Positions 11,362-24,309 are shown, numbered from the stretch's first letter. The stretch: DNA of 64,000 nt from Macrolepiota albuminosa (GCA_027475525.1 JAMWFC010000077.1:1488001-1552000); one strand, 5' to 3'. Translations and numbers: made by a program. Notes: generated by a model not told the origin, from the sequence alone.

Positions 11362-12322
11362 TGATAGGACTCCATACAGACTAGGCATATCAATGGCAGG
11401 CTTGGCATCAGCTCTGGACACTTTGCTGCACTTGTTTTGAACTTGGCACATGCTATTTTAAGCCATTTCTGATGGCTATGCACAGCAAGTGACGTACTGA
11501 TCAGTGAGAGCACTAACAGCAGCTAGAATGACAAGTGACAGCAGGCATCATGCCATTGACAAGCATTGACAGATGGCATCACTTAGGCAGCATGTGGTAT
11601 TGCTAGCTGGTAGCAGCACTTATTAGTAAGAATGATGATATTTCTCTGTGACTAACAGCTTGGCATTCCATTTTGATGTCTGGCACCACTTAGTGCCTTT
11701 TTGTTACTTGAACAAACAGTATTCTTGTTAACTCCTTAATAATTAGTTTAATGCATAGCAACTACTTACACTCTTTTCAGTTCACCACTCCTTGGTGACG
11801 CTTAGTTACTTAGCAATGGTGAACTCATTTTACTATAAATATTTACCATTGTTACTAGTTAGCAAACAGAACAGAGTACTCCATTTACACCCCTTAGTTC
11901 ACCTTACGGTTCAGATTTCTTTTGAGCTGACTAAGTTCATAGTTGCCAATTGTCTGAGCACTTCTAGCCTGCTTGCCACAGTTATGTTTATAGAACCTAT
12001 GCATCTTGCATCTATGACAGGCATCATGCAGCTTAGTTGTTGCTAAGCCTCTAATTTCCCTACTATATTTTCTGCTGCACTTACTTGTGTTTGTCTCCTC
12101 TTATCTTTTAAATGCACTTTGTCATTGGTGCATCTCTCTTGCTGCATATTCCTGCCAACTCTTGTTACCGACCTTCACCAAATCTTACTATTTAATTAAT
12201 TTTTTGACTTATTCTCTAGAAACTGCCTAGGACTCCCTCAACCTTAGCATGCCCAACACATTTTTACATAGGTCAGTAGCTATAAACCATATCTGCTACT
12301 GATCTACTTTTGAGCATCATCA
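11362..12322 (-). mobile_element. old solo LTR of the element B family
   Basis: Reads TGATAGGACTCC at its left end and GCATCATCA at its right end, matching the inverted LTR of element B (951 bp) over its length, but with CpG sites largely turned into TpG or CpA. Length is 961 bp. The flanking 4-mers are ATAC and ATGC, a target duplication with one transition, in line with the exact 4-bp duplication CCGC of element B. It is an old copy decayed by CpG transitions. Confidence 0.75.
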
Positions 12323-14240
12323 ATGCTCAAAGACTTATTTATAAGTTTTAGCCAATAAGACGTGGCATCCCTCATTATACTCTCCAGATGTTGAAATGCA
12401 GATCTGAGTTCCTGTAGGAGGTTTCCCTCCAGAGCTGCAGAAAACAACACCTTCTACAATGCCTGATCAGCTTTCACTATAGCAGTAGGTCATTCTAGCT
12501 CTTTTATGTAATTCTATAACTAACATGTTAATAATACAATTAACTATCAATATGGCATGCAAAAGAACAATCACATCTTAAACACTGTTTTCTATTCATG
12601 AGGATTGAGTAATATAAGAGGCAATATAGCCAATGTAATATACAAAGAATTATGAAAAACAGTTGTACAATCTTGAGAAGCTGAACCATGAACTTGGCAA
12701 ATATGTATGAGCCCAGACTGGTCATTCTCTGACCTGTGATATCAAAATCTAAGATTTAAGTAACAATCTATAAACCAAAAAGTATTGTACTTAAAAACTA
12801 TTATACTCTCAATAGACTCAATGTCCTTAGATAAAAATAAATTTCCCTAATATGAGCACCAATATGTTCAGCATTAACAATACACATACAAGATATTAAT
12901 GTATCTTGAGAAGACATCCCAAATGCAGGGCCACAGAGGTCAAGTTGATGAGTATAGTGACAATATTTTTTTCCCAACATGCCGAGTGAAACTTGAGTAC
13001 AAACAAATCAAGAGGCTGCCTTCTAACAGATAATACATGGAAGAGTCAAATTGTTTATCTCTACAAGCCTTGGATTGAAGTGCACATATGTGAGAGTTTA
13101 GGGCATTCTGGGATCTCTTCAGTATAGCAGAAATATTATTAAGGCTTTCCATAGGCTAGGTCATATATAAAATATTGTACTTGACCAAAGCTATTAGAAA
13201 CAATGATACATACTGCTTTGTAGTTGTCAACTATGAGATCAGATGAAGAGAGTTTCTGAATAGCCCCCTATTTATCATTTCAAATATGTCTACAACATGA
13301 TAAGCTATGAGAATCCAGAATCAAGCATCTGTCAGGATCTTTTCAGATATTATGGGCATATTATCTCTTACCATAAGAGTGCAAAACAGAAGAATTATTC
13401 TTGTAGGCAAGAGAAAATGTAGCTTCTTTGGTAATTATACGGCTAACAAGTTGCTACAAAACAACAATAGCATGTACTAATGGTATCATCAATAATAAAT
13501 GAGTCAACAACGTTCACTCATATAGATTGCTGCGTCTTATTCAGTGCATTAGTAAACCAGAAACAAGATGTAAAAGCCTTATTTAATAAGTGAGGATGAG
13601 GAGAAGTTACAAACATATAACAAAAATACTAGAAAGTATGCATGTGTGTGGAGAGGACAGGAGAGAGGACAAGATGAAAGTTTAGAGGCATTAATATGCC
13701 ACATATATATATATATGTAAAATAAAAATTCAACATTTTCAATAAATAAAATATATATGTAATGGTGGCCTATATTTAGATTGATATCTGATCAACTATG
13801 GACAAATTAGAACAACAAGAATTAGTCATACACAACAGATAACACATTCTTTAGCAAGTAAATCTGTCAAACAGTAAATATACACTATAATATCAATGAA
13901 TATAAAGGTCATACCAAGTTGGTTTTATCTGTCTATAATACTCTGTCTATAATACTCTTACACAAGACTACTGGCACATTGTAAATAATGTCAATTCATT
14001 ACATCACTCTAAATTTTATAGTCAAACAGAGTGATGTATGCAAAAAATAGTACAAGATAATTTAGCAAAGCAAAAAAACAAAGAGATCAGAACGTAGCAA
14101 ACAACAAAATCAAAATTATACTGACAAGCATGGAAAACTGAAGGAACTATATGTAGTTCATATGCCAGCAATCAGATTGCTTTTTTATTTTTATCTTTTC
14201 CCTTTGGTAGCACCGTGATTTGTATACAATCTACCAATAT
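12323..14240. other. AT-rich, degraded minus-strand coding traces
   Basis: Minus-strand translation shows short plausible coding stretches, such as GKPPTGTQICIS near 12400 and the frame 12940-13152. These may be decayed exons of the gene interrupted by the 11362 LTR. A short AT dinucleotide run lies near 13703-13717. No family is recognised. Confidence 0.35.
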
Positions 14241-14244
14241 CAGA

Positions 14245-16530
14245 CTAGAGAGAAGCAGTCTGACCAGCAACAAAAGATATCCTGGAGCTGGCACTACAGT
14301 GATCAGAGAGTATACCATTTACAAAACTAGAAAAAGAAACATCTTTTAACCCTCTTAGAATGCCAGATTCAGGACCTTCAAAATCACTAGGTTTCATCAA
14401 AGATGCCATGTGTCTGGTACCTACACCACCAATCACAACAAGATCAGGAGTGTGAAGAACCACAACAAACTTGATGTTAGTCAAAAGGAATCTAAAAATA
14501 GATAAATAAATAATCAATAATAATATTATAATAAATGGTCAACATATACTGAAGAAGAACCTTCAAACCATCTAGCTGTATAATCCACAGCAATAACGGA
14601 CCTCTTAGAAATATCAGACAAGTTGCCATTGTATGAGCATCAACTAGCGATAGCATTGAAATTAGCAGTCAAAAATTGAAAGGCAAATCCAGTTTTCAAA
14701 TGATCATTCTATATAGAAACTATAAATAAATAAATAAAGAAGTCAACAAATAATGATATAGAAGACACATCTTTCAATTTATAATTTATTACTGCTTTTA
14801 TAGAATTCTTGAACTTTGAAGTTAGTATGATAGAAGCAGATTTAACAAAAAACATTGAATCATTGGTTATTATAGAAGGCTTCAAAAGAGCAGGCACTAA
14901 GTAGCTACCCACTACAAAGTGAAGTCAATACAAAGATATGCTACATACAAGTTGAAAATTTACAGTTTTTGAAGGACATGCTTTTTCCTTCACCTCTGAT
15001 TACAAAGGCCATTCCATAGCTTGAATAAGAGCCCATAGGATCAGAATGCAAATCCAACATGTTTCCAACATTGGCCATAGAACGTAGGAACTCCTGCTGG
15101 AATAGTACAATCATCAATCCTTTCTGTTTATAGAAGGACAAGTAACTGCCAACTTCTATGCTAGAATCAAAGAGATGAAAAGCAGATATGACATTAAACA
15201 TGATGTTGATGCAAAAAGCATTACTTCTATTGTTTAACGCAAGGCAACAAGATTTGGCAGTAAGATTATCTGAATATATGTGAGCTGAATGTATGTATAA
15301 GCCATGTTTGATCCACAAGAGGCCTCAAATCAAAGACCTATATATATGTATAACAACAATGCACATAAACAAGACAACATAAGCACTTACTTTGTATTTT
15401 CTTTAGACATCTTCGATGTCATGGCCAATATATATGCAAATCACACTGACCCATCACTGATTTGTTTATCATATCTATATAGTATAATATTAAACATACT
15501 ACTGTGCAAAAAATATGTCAATAAATAGAAACAGAACAGTACATATTGCAATGCAGATACTATAAACAGAGATACAGAAAATAGGGAAGCATACTGTATA
15601 TAGCAGAGAACATAAGATCCTGTATGTCCAGCTGCATAATCGGAGGATTAGTAACCATAATAGTTGGATCAGTAGCATTGTCAAATCTAACTAAAAAGAA
15701 TATTAGAATATAGAAATCAAGCAAGCAAATAATAAAATACTACTCTTCAATATCATAATGTTCACCAGCACTAACATTAACAGGATTATTGTTTAATAGT
15801 GACACAATGTACATAAATACTGGCATCTTTCATAACATGACAATCTTTGTTATTATCAGCACACTCTTGTTTATTGATAGAGACAGCAAAGACCAAAGAT
15901 TTGTTATCAGAATTGACATATGCAATTGGCACACTGTCTGAGACAACTATGTCTGCCGTATTAGCTTTGTCATTGGAGAATTCTAACAACTCAAAGCTAC
16001 TCCTGTCAACTCCGTCATTGGATGTATTTTTATCAACAATAGGTTCACTAGTAGTGTAGAATTTGTCATCCAATAATTGGGCAGACAACATAAGATGTAC
16101 CAATACCATGAATAAAAATAAAAATAAAAGATACAATGCATGAGTAGTATTTACAATAAATTCATTTAAAAAATACTGACTCTTCCAGCAAATTGTTGCT
16201 TTTTACAAGAGATACAATGCTCTTTTTGTTATCTGGAGAACTTTCAGATACTGAGTTATTGTCTGCTTTAGCCTTTATATTAGAAAGGATATGTGTAGTC
16301 AATTTTGTGACCTCTGCAGCCTGAAGTTTAGCTGAAAAGATGTGACTGCACCTGCAGATATACAAGAAACAACATTTTCAGGTAGAACATAGTACAAATA
16401 ATGTAATTTGACTAATATAGTTTGCCTAGTTGATGTGGACAGTACATCATATATACTGGCCAAAAGCTTCTCTAAGGCATATCTAAATAAACAATATGCA
16501 GTCAACTAAAAGGCAAGAATATAATATGAG
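14245..16530 (-). pseudogene. degraded multi-exon gene of unknown function
   Basis: Minus-strand open stretches are joined by plausible short introns. One exon (about 16505-16380) ends at a GTTGTTTC...CTGCAG intron; the next runs LQAAEVTKLTTHILSNIKAK. Others follow at about 16070-15790 and about 15700-15600 (FDNATDPTIMVTNPPIMQLD), 15270-14950 (MLDLHSDPMGSYSSYGMAF) and 14912-14770. The last pair (about 14700-14557 and 14486-14245) are joined by a GTATATG...TTTTTAG intron and include RSVIAVDYTARWFEGSS and HTPDLVVIGGVGTRHMASL. The consistent strand, intron spacing and codon-like continuity indicate one large spliced gene, now with stops. I do not recognise the family. It could belong to a transposon. 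Confidence 0.5.
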
Positions 16531-17741
16531 TATACACATAACTGGGAACTCTACAATTGAAGGGCCACCTGCCTTTTTCTTCTTTGGCAAAGGCATAGAG
16601 GGCGTACTATTACTACAAATAATAAGCAATCATTGAAATCACCATAATATACAAGAATGTATATATTACAAGCTACACCAATTTTGTGCTTAACTAAAGA
16701 GGAAGATGTAAAATTGGCGTTGACAGGCAAGTTGCTGACTAACACAGCTGCAAAGATACTGATAGCATATGTCAAGGTTATATATATAATCAATTATATA
16801 ATTCACATGTTCAACTGGTCTGCATTGCTTAGTCAAATATATCAGTATAAGAATAAAATGTAGATAGGTAGATAGAAACTTACAAAGCTTGCAGCTGTTC
16901 ATACAAAAGATGCATCAAATTTTCCAGTTTATCTGTAAACTTCTTCAAGTTTTTGCATAGAGGCATAATAGTATCAAATATAACAATGTAGAAACAAATA
17001 TAGTGAGAGATAAATAGAGCAGAAGAGTGAGGATAAGGAAGACTACAGCATGCAGGTTTTATGATATACTAGCATACTAATAGACACATAAATGTCAAAA
17101 GCAACAAGGGACAAATAAACCAAATATAATAGTACAGGTACTTATAGTTGCATAATAAACTGGATATACAAGCTAAATATAGGAGAAAAAATATTTAAAA
17201 CAAATATATATATATATATATAAACAAAGCTAATGATGAGTTAGAAGCTTTGAGCCAGCCATTCAGTAAATAGATAAAGAACCATTAATACATGCTTAAA
17301 TGAGAAAATCAATACAAATTGAACATCAACATCTGCGTAAGAAACCGTAACTTCACCAGACTAGCGAGTCTGGACATAGAAAGGTGAACAAGCAGAAAGA
17401 GTCAGATACTAAGAAATATGTAGCCAGAATAGTGTAAGAAGTAAGAAATGCTAATAGGCAGGCCAAAATGTCAATTTGAATTAGCCTTGTTCAATTCCAT
17501 AGTAATAATAGAGTAATATATAGATAATACAAATAGGCAAACCAATCAGTCAGTTTAAATTAGCTTATTTCAATTTTAAAATATAATAGAAGCAAAGTAA
17601 CTCATTTAGTATTCAGGAAACAGACAATCTATAAGCCAAAATAAAATAATATAATATAATAGAATAAGAAGATATCGACATGGAAATGCACATGCTTTGA
17701 AATTAAAGAAAAAGAATACAGTCTTATGGGATGAGAGAATC
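16531..17741. other. AT-rich intergenic or decayed sequence
   Basis: No supported gene. There is a TA dinucleotide run near 17206-17222. Two loosely similar blocks (about 17455-17515 and 17528-17590), each mentioning a run ending in AATTAGCNT, hint at an old local duplication. Confidence 0.4.
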
Positions 17742-18125
17742 TGTTAAGATCTCGACACTGTAGGTGTGCTTTGACCACCACCCTTTCACATCAATCGCAT
17801 CTCCATCACAATCATAACATTACAGCCACCATTCTTTCATATCACATTTAGATCACACTTCCTTTGTACTACATTTCATTGTCATGGACCACATATATTG
17901 AGCTACGATACAGAATGCACTCTCAGTCATTTATCTACAGACTGAGGGTGAGCTCATTTCGAATACCTATACTATACATTTGACTAATTGTACCTTAGAC
18001 TATTAGACTAACGAATAGTCTGTATTATTTAGGTACAGAAAATATAGTTATTTATCTACAGACTGAGGACTATCAGACTAACGAATAGTCTGTATTATTT
18101 AGGTGTCAAGGATCAGATTATAACA
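17742..18125 (+). mobile_element. solo LTR, second family, TSD GAATC
   Basis: Begins TGTTAAGATC, ends GATTATAACA and is flanked by GAATC on both sides (17737-17741 and 18126-18130). It contains two diverged copies, 70 bp apart, of a hairpin-forming block (GACTAT...AATAGTC) followed by TGTATTATTTAGGT. The CAGACTGAGGGTGAG block also occurs, inverted, in the LTR at 35134-35415, so the two are probably related families. Confidence 0.8.
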
Positions 18126-18770
18126 GAATCTATGGAAAAGAAGTTGCTTGAGAGACAGTTAGAGGTTTTACAAATAGGGAGATCTAATAAATCAGGTTGA
18201 TCTTATTATTTCCAAACACATTGAATAGGAGAGATAAAATATATCTAAATTGCAAATTGCTAAAAAGCCAGACAGACAGTCGACCTATAAATGTTGCCTG
18301 CATTAGACCAATACAAGGTGACATGAGAATAAAAAGCCATACAGATAGTCAACTCCAAAAATTTGCTTATAATAGACAGCTGCCATGTGACACGAGACAG
18401 TATCAGCTCATCAGATATCCTGTAGCCTATCTTATCATTGCATATACATATATAAAATGGACAACAAGTATGACAAAAGCAATGCAAGTACATACTGAAT
18501 GAAGCATTTCAGAATTATAAAAAAATATTTAAATAAACATTGACATAGGAAGTACTTTGGAACGACATGTTGAGCATGTTGAATATGATGAGCATTGAGG
18601 AGAAGCACGATTTCATGACATCTTGCAGGTAAAATAAAAATATAGATGTATTGCATCTACACATAGATTTAATATCTTGTGAAGAACCCAGAATGAAAAA
18701 GTATGGTAGTTGTATAGCAGTATAAAAGCCCAAAAATATGAAGACTACTACTAGCAGATGAGAATGGCAA
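18126..18770. other. no recognisable gene
   Basis: AT-rich. Two weakly similar blocks are present (about 18260-18330 and 18330-18400, around AAAAAGCCANACAGANAGTC and CCAATACAAGGTGACATGAGA / CTGCCATGTGACACGAGACA). Open frames on both strands are short and unrecognised. Confidence 0.35.
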
Positions 18771-18774
18771 GATG

Positions 18775-19768
18775 ATGAACAAGGAAGCAACATTCACAGT
18801 GTATAGTGCAATATCAAACATAGATTTGTCTCTATTTAAGGTAGGAGGATCTATAAAGTGAGCATTTAATGATGCTACACATATTGAAGATGGCTGATAG
18901 ATATATAGTGTCAGGGGACTCCTCATTCCTTCCTTCTTTCACTCTTTATTTCTTCACTCTCCTTTCATTCACTTCCTTATTTCTTCTATCATTCTCTCAT
19001 CTTGCTGTTACTACTTTTTCAACACTATCTGTTAGTACTATTCTCAACCTTTGAGATGCTCTGGTTCTTTAGCTATCACTCAGACAAGTGTGGGGCCTTC
19101 AGCACCGCTCCAGGCTGCTTAGATAAGCCGGAGTTTGCCTTTCTGACTTCTAAAGTCCGGAGTTTTCCTCCCTTGTTTGCACACTTGTTTGGTTAGTCAA
19201 TTTTCGAGTTTTTAAGGTTTTGTTGTACTGTACAGTTGTTTCCCATGCTTCAGAGGCCCCAGAAGCGTCCAACCTGGCATAGGGAATCCCCAGACTTGTT
19301 CTCTTTGGATCTTTCTCTGCCAGGTAAGTAGCTACCTTGATATTGTCAGTATATATTCTAATACACTTTGGATCTCCCTCTGCCAGCTGTGTGACTGAGC
19401 CACAGCCTCTAGAGGTCGCCCTTACATATAGTGAATTTAACAGGAAGTGTAAATACCTTAAACAGTCAATAAAACTAAATAATCTTGGCATACAGCAGTT
19501 TGATAATGCTATTGCTGTGATGAAAACAGTATACAAAGCATTTGACTGGGAGTTCAAAGAGGGTGAACTGGAAGAATGGTTGGAAAAAATGTCAGATAAA
19601 GAAAACAAGATATTGCATGCAAACAATAGGTGTTTATATCTACAAAAAACTTGGACAAAAGAGAAGTTTACATTCTGTTCAAAAAAAATAGAAAATATAG
19701 TTATGCCTCAACCAATCATAATCAGCATTAAAATTGATATTGGAGGTATTATATATTACCTGTCTTGA
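18775..19768 (+). pseudogene. unknown alpha-helical protein remnant, interrupted by a solo LTR
   Basis: Plus-strand frame ATFTVYSAISNIDLSLFKVG (about 18790) continues to NDATHIEDG, two stops, IYS. After removal of the LTR and one TATAG copy it runs in frame into EFNRKCKYLKQSIKLNNLG, a lysine/glutamate-rich helical stretch (EFKEGELEEWLEKM) and a stop at 19768. The restored continuity shows it was one reading frame. The two adjacent stops (TGA TAG) are compatible with C-to-T changes. Product unknown; it may be a structural protein of a transposon. Confidence 0.5.
18909..19426 (+). mobile_element. solo LTR, family S, TSD TATAG
   Basis: Begins TGTCAGGGGACTCC, ends CGCCCTTACA and is flanked by TATAG (18904-18908 and 19427-19431). 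This 518-bp copy is the most complete of the family. It splits a plus-strand reading frame that rejoins when it is removed. Confidence 0.9.
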
Positions 19769-20610
19769 CCCCAGGATATCTGTATTCAAAATATGGTTTA
19801 AGTCAGCTGTATCTTGTCATTGAGAATAGTGAATCCAAAGGTCATGCTTGCTGATAATCAGCAAAACAGAATATAGAATCTTTGTTGATGCTAAATGGTA
19901 TTCTATAGAATCTCAAATATCTCAATCATTCATGATCTAATCAGATGGTAAAATAGCACCTTACTAATAAGTAACAATCTCTGTTACATCAAATGGAGGG
20001 GTCCAAATATTAGGAGACACATAGTAATGTTAGTGTGTAGATGCATGCTGAGCAGCTGAGTCTATTCAGTGATCATATTCCATGTGAATCTGCTAAATGC
20101 TGAGCATTTTAGGATCAACCCTGTATGTGATTGGTAATCTATTGTACCATTTGAGGTATGAGCTTTGAAACAACACACTGCATAGATTTTATGCAGCTGG
20201 CAAGGAGTCTAAGTGAGTAATAACATTCCTATCTATCCTTTATATTCATTTTTATGACTTTTATCTTATATAAGTGGTGCATGTGCTATTTTCAACTCAT
20301 GGAACAATAAATAACAAAAATGCACTTATTGAAAAATATTAGTTAAAAATACATGAACTTTATAAAGAACTCAAAACTATCTGTATAGACACAACACTCT
20401 TATCATTACTTATATACAAAATTGGGGTTTATTTTTATTTATTTATCTAAGCAATGTAGCAGTGGCTATGTCTTTATAGTGGTAATAGAAGTAGAAGCTT
20501 GATGCCATCATAATAAAAGGGTAAATAACAAAAACATTTTGACCATCTCTTTTTCTTTGACCATGTTGCACTACTCTACCCCTAACTGTTCATCCATGCC
20601 ACCTACACCT
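19769..20610. other. AT-rich, no recognisable gene
   Basis: No open frame worth calling and no recognised repeat. Probably decayed continuation of the preceding reading frame or spacer. Confidence 0.4.
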
Positions 20611-20613
20611 AAT

Positions 20614-22400
20614 GATAACTTTACTGCTTCATGGCTATGCTACAAGGAGTGCTGAGAAATATACAAGCACCATCTGGATGAGCGGCGGATAGCAGACCTT
20701 TTCTAGCAGTATAAGTAGTTTTCTGGCATATCTGCATACTTACCTGGCATGCCCACTTAGAGATGGCAGGCTGATCTATAGGGTCAAGTTCATCAACACT
20801 AATATCCAACTCATTGGCACTGAGGAGGAGCATGCAGATGGCTGGCCTGAGCAGCTCAGTCCAATTAGTACCTGCTGCAAGCTCATCAATGCATACTGAA
20901 CAGCCTGTTCTTGGTCCCGATAAGGTACAGCTAGTCCTGGCAGCAAAGCAGATTCCTCAAGCCAAGGTAACACCAAAGCAATTTGCTGTGGCTCAAAACT
21001 GGCACTGTGGCCCTCCCACTCTCAAGTGGTGTCAGAACAAGAGTTCTATGAGTGTTTTCCTGGCCTGGTTGTGCATTCTAACCATCACCAGTGCTTGTTA
21101 TGCTCACATCAAGGTGAGCTATGTGAGTTTAAGGCGCCGGTAGCAAAGTCTTGCAGGGATAACTCTGTTTGTATTTTCTGTCGAGCCTGGCACAAGCGAT
21201 GCTCCATGACTCAGGCATAGAGGGCATCTTGCATAAGCAAAAAACAGGAGTGGGACATGATCTGAGTGCTAAGCCAGTTGGCTAGTGCATTCAGATTGAG
21301 GACTGAGGAGTCAGATGGGGCACTGGCTTGGAGTTCATCAAAAGGAAGGAAGGCAAAGGCATCAACTATACAGAGGAATAAGGGGAAGCACAAAGCATCA
21401 TCTGCATTGACAGAGGAAGCACCAATGACTTGGCATGATAAGGAAAAGCACTGAGCATTACTAGAGCCATACTTCAGAGAGGCAACAAATTCAGATTCAA
21501 TAGTATTTAATCATATATACAAACATGTGAATACAAAATTATTGAGTGCGGGTAATGTGCCCAGGTCAAAGGGCAGGGAGTCAAGTGGAGCACAGTCTGA
21601 GAGTTTATCGAAGGCTATGGAGTCAGTTGAGGTGCAAGCTGAGAGTTTGTTGCAAGGAGGAAGTGTAGAAGCATTGTCTCTACAACAGGACAAGAGAAAG
21701 TGCTGAGCCTTGACTGAGTCAGTGGAAGTAGTAGGGTACAAGTATATGTATAGGTCCCTAAGCTTGGACATATTAGATATCCATGAAATCTCCCTGATAT
21801 CTGCCCAACTATCTATTGATGAGAAAATATACCAGTATCTGCAGGAGGCCCTGGCAAATGAGCACCAAATAACCTTACAGTTGCATCACATGCAAGAGGA
21901 TCTTCTGTAGGAATAGTATGCTCAGGAGGCCATGTGGCAAGAGTAGAATACGGTGATTTATGATAGAGACAGAGCATTTGAAGACAGGGACGCCGCTTTA
22001 GTGGCACACATGGCTATTAAAGATGAGTTGGCTAGTTTGTGGGCATGAGTAGAGCATATCAAGAATCAAGAGTCAGACAATGTGGCACCTGGGGTGTCAG
22101 AGATATAGGAGGTATGGCAGGCAATATGGCAAGTGGAGGCAGCACAGCTACAGATTTTATGGAGGAGGAACTGGCTATTGAATGCATTGGCATTGTTCTA
22201 TAAAGATGTTATGTGTAAGTGACTCTATGTCCCATACTATATACCTAATATATCTTCAAGTCCAGGAAGGATGCACAAGTACTGACTGTTGTTGGATAGA
22301 AGTTTCTCAGCACTTGCCCTCATCCAGCAAGGACTGTCCCAGCATATCTCATCAGAGCTTATGCAAGGAATCAATCAGTTGAGAGGTCTGTTAGCAGTGC
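20614..22400 (+). pseudogene. degraded cysteine-cluster / coiled-coil protein
   Basis: The plus strand has a cysteine/histidine cluster at about 21075-21205 (HHQCLLCSHQGELC, then CIFCRAWHKRCS), that is C-x2-C-x6-C, a spacer, then C-x2-C-x6-C. Downstream are interrupted helical, glutamine-rich stretches (about 21770-22180, for example EALANEHQITLQLHHMQEDL and RDRAFEDRDAALVAHMA). This order, a C6-like cluster followed by a coiled coil, is common in Agaricomycete hypothetical proteins and resembles the antisense gene of element B. Frequent stops show it is dead. Whether it was a host gene or a transposon accessory gene is open. Confidence 0.5.
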
Positions 22401-23235
22401 ACTAATGCAGGAACATAGTGACACCAGAAACTTAAATTGAAGTGGCAGCAGACACTAGCCAGCCCATGCTGATATGGGATGAAATGATTGTGATAGTAGT
22501 ATCGACTTTAAAAGAAGAGATGATGACAGCAGAGGCAGGTGAAGTGGTAGTGATGGCAGCAATAACAGACAAAGTGGTAATAGGTGAAGCAGCAGCAGCA
22601 GCAACTACATAGAGACGTCACAACAGTACATGTCATATGTTGTATAGGAGCTCACTTTGTGCCGTACCATACATGTCTAGCAGAGTCCGCTACAGTGGAG
22701 TAGAGCAGTCCCCACAGTGCCGTAGAATACAGAGCCGTGGACATGTCACAATGTGCTGTATGACACGGTCCAGTGGATCGATAAAAGGTGGGCACATACA
22801 TGCGCACGCAGGCCCGGTGGATGCCAGCAGACACTAGCGGACATCAATGTGCATCAGTGGCCGCCGGCAGGCATCAGCCCATGAGTGAAAACCTCCTCCA
22901 TTGGTGGACTTCATGGCATGAATAAACCCTTCTCAAGGTTCCCCACTTCCCTCCCCTCTCCATTTCTCCCTGCAATAACTTGAGGCTGCACGTCTCCCCT
23001 TCCCTCTTTTTCCCACCCCTGACACCAGCATACGTCCACAAAAGAGCCCTGCAAATCTACGCAGGCCTACGCAAGCCACCAGCAGATATTTATGCAAACG
23101 TACGTCGACGGACTCAAATCTATATGGGCCCACACAGGCCTGCACAGGGCACCAGCGGACATCCACGGAGGCCTACGCAGGTCCACAGGGTCTGGTTGGA
23201 CCAAGGAAAAAGATAACTTCATCTGGCCCGCCGTA
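22401..23235. other. repeat-rich spacer with GC shift
   Basis: AT-rich sequence gives way at about 22610 to GC-richer sequence with short degenerate repeats: a TACATGTC...CATACATGTC region and, at 22800-22880 and 23040-23190, CAGCGGACATC / TACGCAGGCC-type motifs. No gene is supported despite overlapping open frames on both strands. Confidence 0.4.
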
Positions 23236-23320
23236 TGCGTGGGGGGGAATCAAACCCCTGGCCTTGGAAAAGCCTTCAGCAATGGAACACATATTTAACC
23301 ATTGCACCACAGGTCCATTA
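23236..23320 (-). repeat. tRNA-derived SINE head
   Basis: The minus strand has TGGTGCAATGGTTAA (box A, plus positions 23295-23309) and GGTTTGATTCC (box B, 23246-23256) in tRNA spacing. The acceptor stem is not conserved. This is the pol III promoter of a tRNA-derived SINE whose body would run towards lower coordinates. Confidence 0.55.
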
Positions 23321-23454
23321 CTAACGGATAGATTCAAAGGTTGGATAACACAATGAATGGACACCCACCTACATTTCTGCAGGTTCCCGTATAGATTTTT
23401 TGAGGTGGAAGGGGGGTGGCATATCTCCCAAAAGAGTTTTCGTGGCTTGAAAAG

Positions 23455-23660
23455 GGCGTTGGCATCAGCAGCCATCCGCTGGCCATTAGCTGGCATCTGT
23501 TGGAGTTCGTTGGCAGCCATTGTGACCTGTTGGCATCCGTCGTGGATCCATCAGCATCCACTGGATATCTGCTGGTATCTGTCGGCATCCATGGGAATCC
23601 ATTGGCAACCCCCAGCATCATTGGCATTGTCCAGCATCATCCAGCATCAGGGCGGGAGAG
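23455..23660. repeat. degenerate short tandem repeats (GGCATC-type)
   Basis: Many imperfect 10-20-bp repeats built on TTGGCATC, CAGCATCC and CATCCGC follow each other. The reading frames here are by-products of the repetition and I do not call a gene. Confidence 0.5.
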
Positions 23661-24309
23661 AAGGAAATGGGGTGCATGGGTGTCCGCCGCATAGAGTGGC
23701 ATCTCAGAGAGTATGGGAGGTAGCGGAAGAGGGATCTCACTCCTTCTCTGCAAGATCAGTCTTGTTCCATGATAGTTGAGCTGACACCATCAGACCAGGA
23801 TATGCACAATTCCAGGGCAGAGTCATTGCAGTCCAAAAAGCAGAAGACATTGAGCTCAATGGACAGTCTTATGTCACTCCAAACAGATAAGGCTATATTG
23901 AGCAAGGATATGGTGCATTCCGATTCCTCTGTTCTACTTTGTGGTCAGGGTATTAACATGAGTGCCCAATCACCCAGAGTCTCTCTGGTTAGAAACCGCT
24001 CTGCACTGTCTAGTGACTCTGCCTCAAGGGCCAAGCTCTCTGGTTGTCAGAATGTATGGAAAATGATGAAGAGTGGGATATTGAAGGCCTTACCATACTC
24101 TACACTGTCATTTCCTGCATTTTTCAATGTTCATTCTTTTGTCACTCCATCTTGTTATTGTCCTTACAAACCATTCTTGAAAACTGCTCCACCATTGGGT
24201 TATCTTAAGGATAATCAAATATTGACAAGTCACACACTTGTTACATCTTACACGTCACAATATATGTCCATTTTGATCTCTTGTCTATAGGCTTGTTTAA
24301 TATGTCTTC

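Noticed and set aside
18003..18110. Additional 77-bp artefact
   Set aside because: The repeat period is 70 bp and the copies are diverged, so it is a real internal LTR duplication.
22637..23779. Several 60-140-codon frames on both strands
   Set aside because: The sequence is made of short degenerate repeats and a SINE. The frames are by-products and overlap on both strands.
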